A DNA stretch of 6,621 nt from contig JALORV010000033.1 in the NCBI GenBank assembly GCA_025458735.1, positions 1 to 6,621 on the forward strand, in the 5' to 3' direction. Shown here in pieces: positions 5,193 through 6,621 of this stretch. This stretch comes from Burkholderiaceae bacterium (GTDB taxonomy: Bacteria; Pseudomonadota; Gammaproteobacteria; Burkholderiales; Burkholderiaceae). Made by a program: the position numbers and the translations under genes. Below the pieces are notes generated by a model. That model was not told the origin of the DNA, made no database searches, and worked only from the letters and a program-made list of their open reading frames with translations. Numbering within the stretch: position 1 is the first letter of the stretch; every line of letters starts with the position of its first letter.

Positions 5193-6621
5193 GTGAAACC
5201 GCTCGTACGTGTCCTGCGCTTCGGCATCGTGCTGCTCGCCGCCTTCGTGCTGGCCGCGCCCGGTGCGTTGCCGGCGCACGCGCAGGCGTTGGACCTGCCG
5301 ACCCTGGGCGAAGCCGGCTCCGAGGACCTGCCGCCGGGGCTCGAACGCAAGATCGGCGAGCAGATCATGGCGCAGATCCGGCGCGATCCGGACTACCTCG
5401 CCGACCCGGAATCGATCGAGTACCTGAACCACCTCGGTTACCGGCTGGTGTCGGTCAGCGCCGCGCGCACGATGGACTTCACGTTCTTCCTGGTGCGCGA
5501 TCCGATGCTCAACGCGTTCGCGCTGCCCGGCGGATTCATCGGCGTGCACACGGGGCTGCTGATCGCCGCGCAGAACGAGTCGGAGCTGGCCGGCGTGCTG
5601 GCGCACGAGATCGCGCACGTCTCGCAGCGGCACATCGCGCGCATGCTCGGCAACCAGAAGGACACACTGGCAATCCAGATCGGCGCGCTGCTGCTGGCAA
5701 TCCTTGCTTCGCGCGCGGGCGGCTCGTCGAGCGGCGACCTGGCGCAGGCGGCGATCATGGGCGGGCAGGCGGCCGCGCTGCAGCAGCAGCTCAATTTCTC
5801 GCGCGACGCCGAGCGCGAAGCCGACCGCGTGGGCTTTGTCACCCTCACCGAGGCGGGCTTCGACGGCCGCGGCCTCGAGCAGTTCTTCGGCCGGCTGCAG
5901 CAGGGCTCGCGCCTGTACGAAGGTACCGCGCCGGCCTACCTGCGCACGCACCCGCTGACCGTCGAGCGGATCAGCGACATGCAGAACCGCTCGCGCAACC
6001 TCGGCTACAAGCAGCGGGCCGACAGCGTCGACTTCCAGCTGGTGCGGGCACGCCTGCGGGTGCTGCAGGAGACCACCGTGCAGGGCTGGCGCGACCAGCT
6101 CGATTACTTCAGGAGCCAGCTGAAGAACCGCACCGCGGTCTCGGAGGCCGCGGCCTACTACGGTGCCGCGGTGGCGGCGCTCAAGCTGAGCCTGCCCGAT
6201 CTCGCGGTCGAGAACGCCGTGGCCGCCCGCCGGGCGACTCCGGCCTCGTCGGCGATGCTCGACAAGCTGCTGTCGGAAGCGCGATTCGCCGCAGCCACCA
6301 CCGACGAGGGGCGCGCTGCCGCACTCGAGGCCGCGCGCGATACGGCGGCCCGCTACCCGCTGTCGTTCGTCGCCGTCGGCCACTACATCGACCTGCTCAA
6401 CAGGTCGAACCAGCACCAGCAGGCGATCGAGGCGCTGCGCACGCAGTCGGCGATCACGCGCAGTCAGCCCTCCTACTACGCGTTGCTCGGCCGCAGCTAT
6501 GCGGCGCTCGGTCGGCAGTCGTTGCACCACCAGGCCATCGGCGAGATGTATGCGCTGCTCGGCGTGAAGCCGGCAGCGCTGCAGCAGATGGAACTCGCCC
6601 GCCGCGCCAACGACGGCGACT
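5193..6621 (+). CDS. bepA: BepA-like periplasmic M48 zinc metalloprotease with TPR tail (C-terminus off window)
   Basis: BepA-type (YfgC) proteases act in the periplasm, helping LptD and BAM-dependent outer-membrane assembly and degrading stalled proteins. The visible 476 codons start at a GTG. The first 30 residues form a Sec signal peptide: K2, R6 and R9, then a hydrophobic core IVLLAAFVLAA, with cleavage likely after AHA (28-30). No lipobox cysteine is present. The M48 domain shows LNAFALPGGFIGVHTGLL (106-123), the zinc motif HEIAH (H138, E139, H142) and the third ligand E207 with D211 in FSRDAEREADRVGF. H253 in RTHPLTVERISDM corresponds to the proposed regulatory histidine switch of E. 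coli BepA. The C-terminal part (about 278-476) is helical and TPR-like, e.g. YYALLGRSYAALGR. Family length suggests only a few dozen residues are missing. The GTG is chosen because no in-frame start lies between 5103 and it and later starts would destroy the signal peptide; no Shine-Dalgarno is visible. Orthology to bepA is likely but judged by eye. Confidence 0.93.
   Translation, partial: MKPLVRVLRFGIVLLAAFVLAAPGALPAHAQALDLPTLGEAGSEDLPPGLERKIGEQIMAQIRRDPDYLADPESIEYLNHLGYRLVSVSAARTMDFTFFLVRDPMLNAFALPGGFIGVHTGLLIAAQNESELAGVLAHEIAHVSQRHIARMLGNQKDTLAIQIGALLLAILASRAGGSSSGDLAQAAIMGGQAAALQQQLNFSRDAEREADRVGFVTLTEAGFDGRGLEQFFGRLQQGSRLYEGTAPAYLRTHPLTVERISDMQNRSRNLGYKQRADSVDFQLVRARLRVLQETTVQGWRDQLDYFRSQLKNRTAVSEAAAYYGAAVAALKLSLPDLAVENAVAARRATPASSAMLDKLLSEARFAAATTDEGRAAALEAARDTAARYPLSFVAVGHYIDLLNRSNQHQQAIEALRTQSAITRSQPSYYALLGRSYAALGRQSLHHQAIGEMYALLGVKPAALQQMELARRANDGD

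Noticed and set aside
5025..6530. Long minus-strand open frame of 501 codons over the M48 protease and the moaC start
   Set aside because: The plus strand carries a complete signal peptide, the HEIAH zinc motif and the third zinc ligand. The antisense frame is low-complexity and overlaps the 5' end of moaC.
1..6621. Mobile elements, CRISPR arrays, tRNA/rRNA genes, toxin-antitoxin or phage-defence modules
   Set aside because: No transposase, integrase, direct-repeat array, RNA gene or such module was seen. Coding covers almost the whole window with conserved housekeeping genes, and base composition looks uniform.

Overview
This is a GC-rich chromosomal window carrying six protein-coding genes, four complete and two cut by the window edges. 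The proteins look betaproteobacterial: the HrcA helix-turn-helix region, the NadK form with 'NDVVVSRG' and the C-terminal 'FATLRQKLHW', and the hrcA / nadK-recN and moaC / M48-protease neighbourhoods all fit that class (Burkholderiales, Rhodocyclales and similar). The order cannot be fixed from this window. Codon third positions are overwhelmingly G or C. This leaves long open antisense frames over nearly every gene, and I treat those as shadows.

Layout. Positions 1-819 (minus) hold the N-terminal 273 codons of hrcA, the heat-shock repressor, whose 3' end lies off the left edge. A 114-bp divergent spacer (820-933) separates it from nadK (934-1827, plus), the NAD kinase. nadK is followed after 33 bp by recN (1861-3552, plus), the SMC-like double-strand-break repair ATPase, probably in the same transcript. 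A 73-bp convergent spacer (3553-3625) holds only short GC hairpins. On the minus strand, moaC (4565-5059, molybdopterin precursor synthesis) is followed after 15 bp by an ornithine cyclodeaminase/mu-crystallin family gene (3626-4549), probably as a two-gene operon. A 133-bp divergent spacer (5060-5192) leads to a BepA-like periplasmic M48 metalloprotease with a TPR tail (5193 to the right edge, plus), which lacks only its extreme C-terminus.

The genes are mostly housekeeping: heat-shock control, NADP supply, DNA repair, molybdenum cofactor synthesis and outer-membrane protein quality control. There is no mobile element, CRISPR array, RNA gene or accessory island. I found no new biological system. 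The points worth a second look are modest. The cyclodeaminase-family protein lacks the catalytic aspartate and looks like a ketimine reductase. AT-rich -10-like hexamers sit so close to the hrcA and nadK start codons that leaderless transcripts are possible. Five of the six genes lack a clear Shine-Dalgarno sequence. A 14-bp GC palindrome occupies the ribosome-binding position of the cyclodeaminase-family gene.
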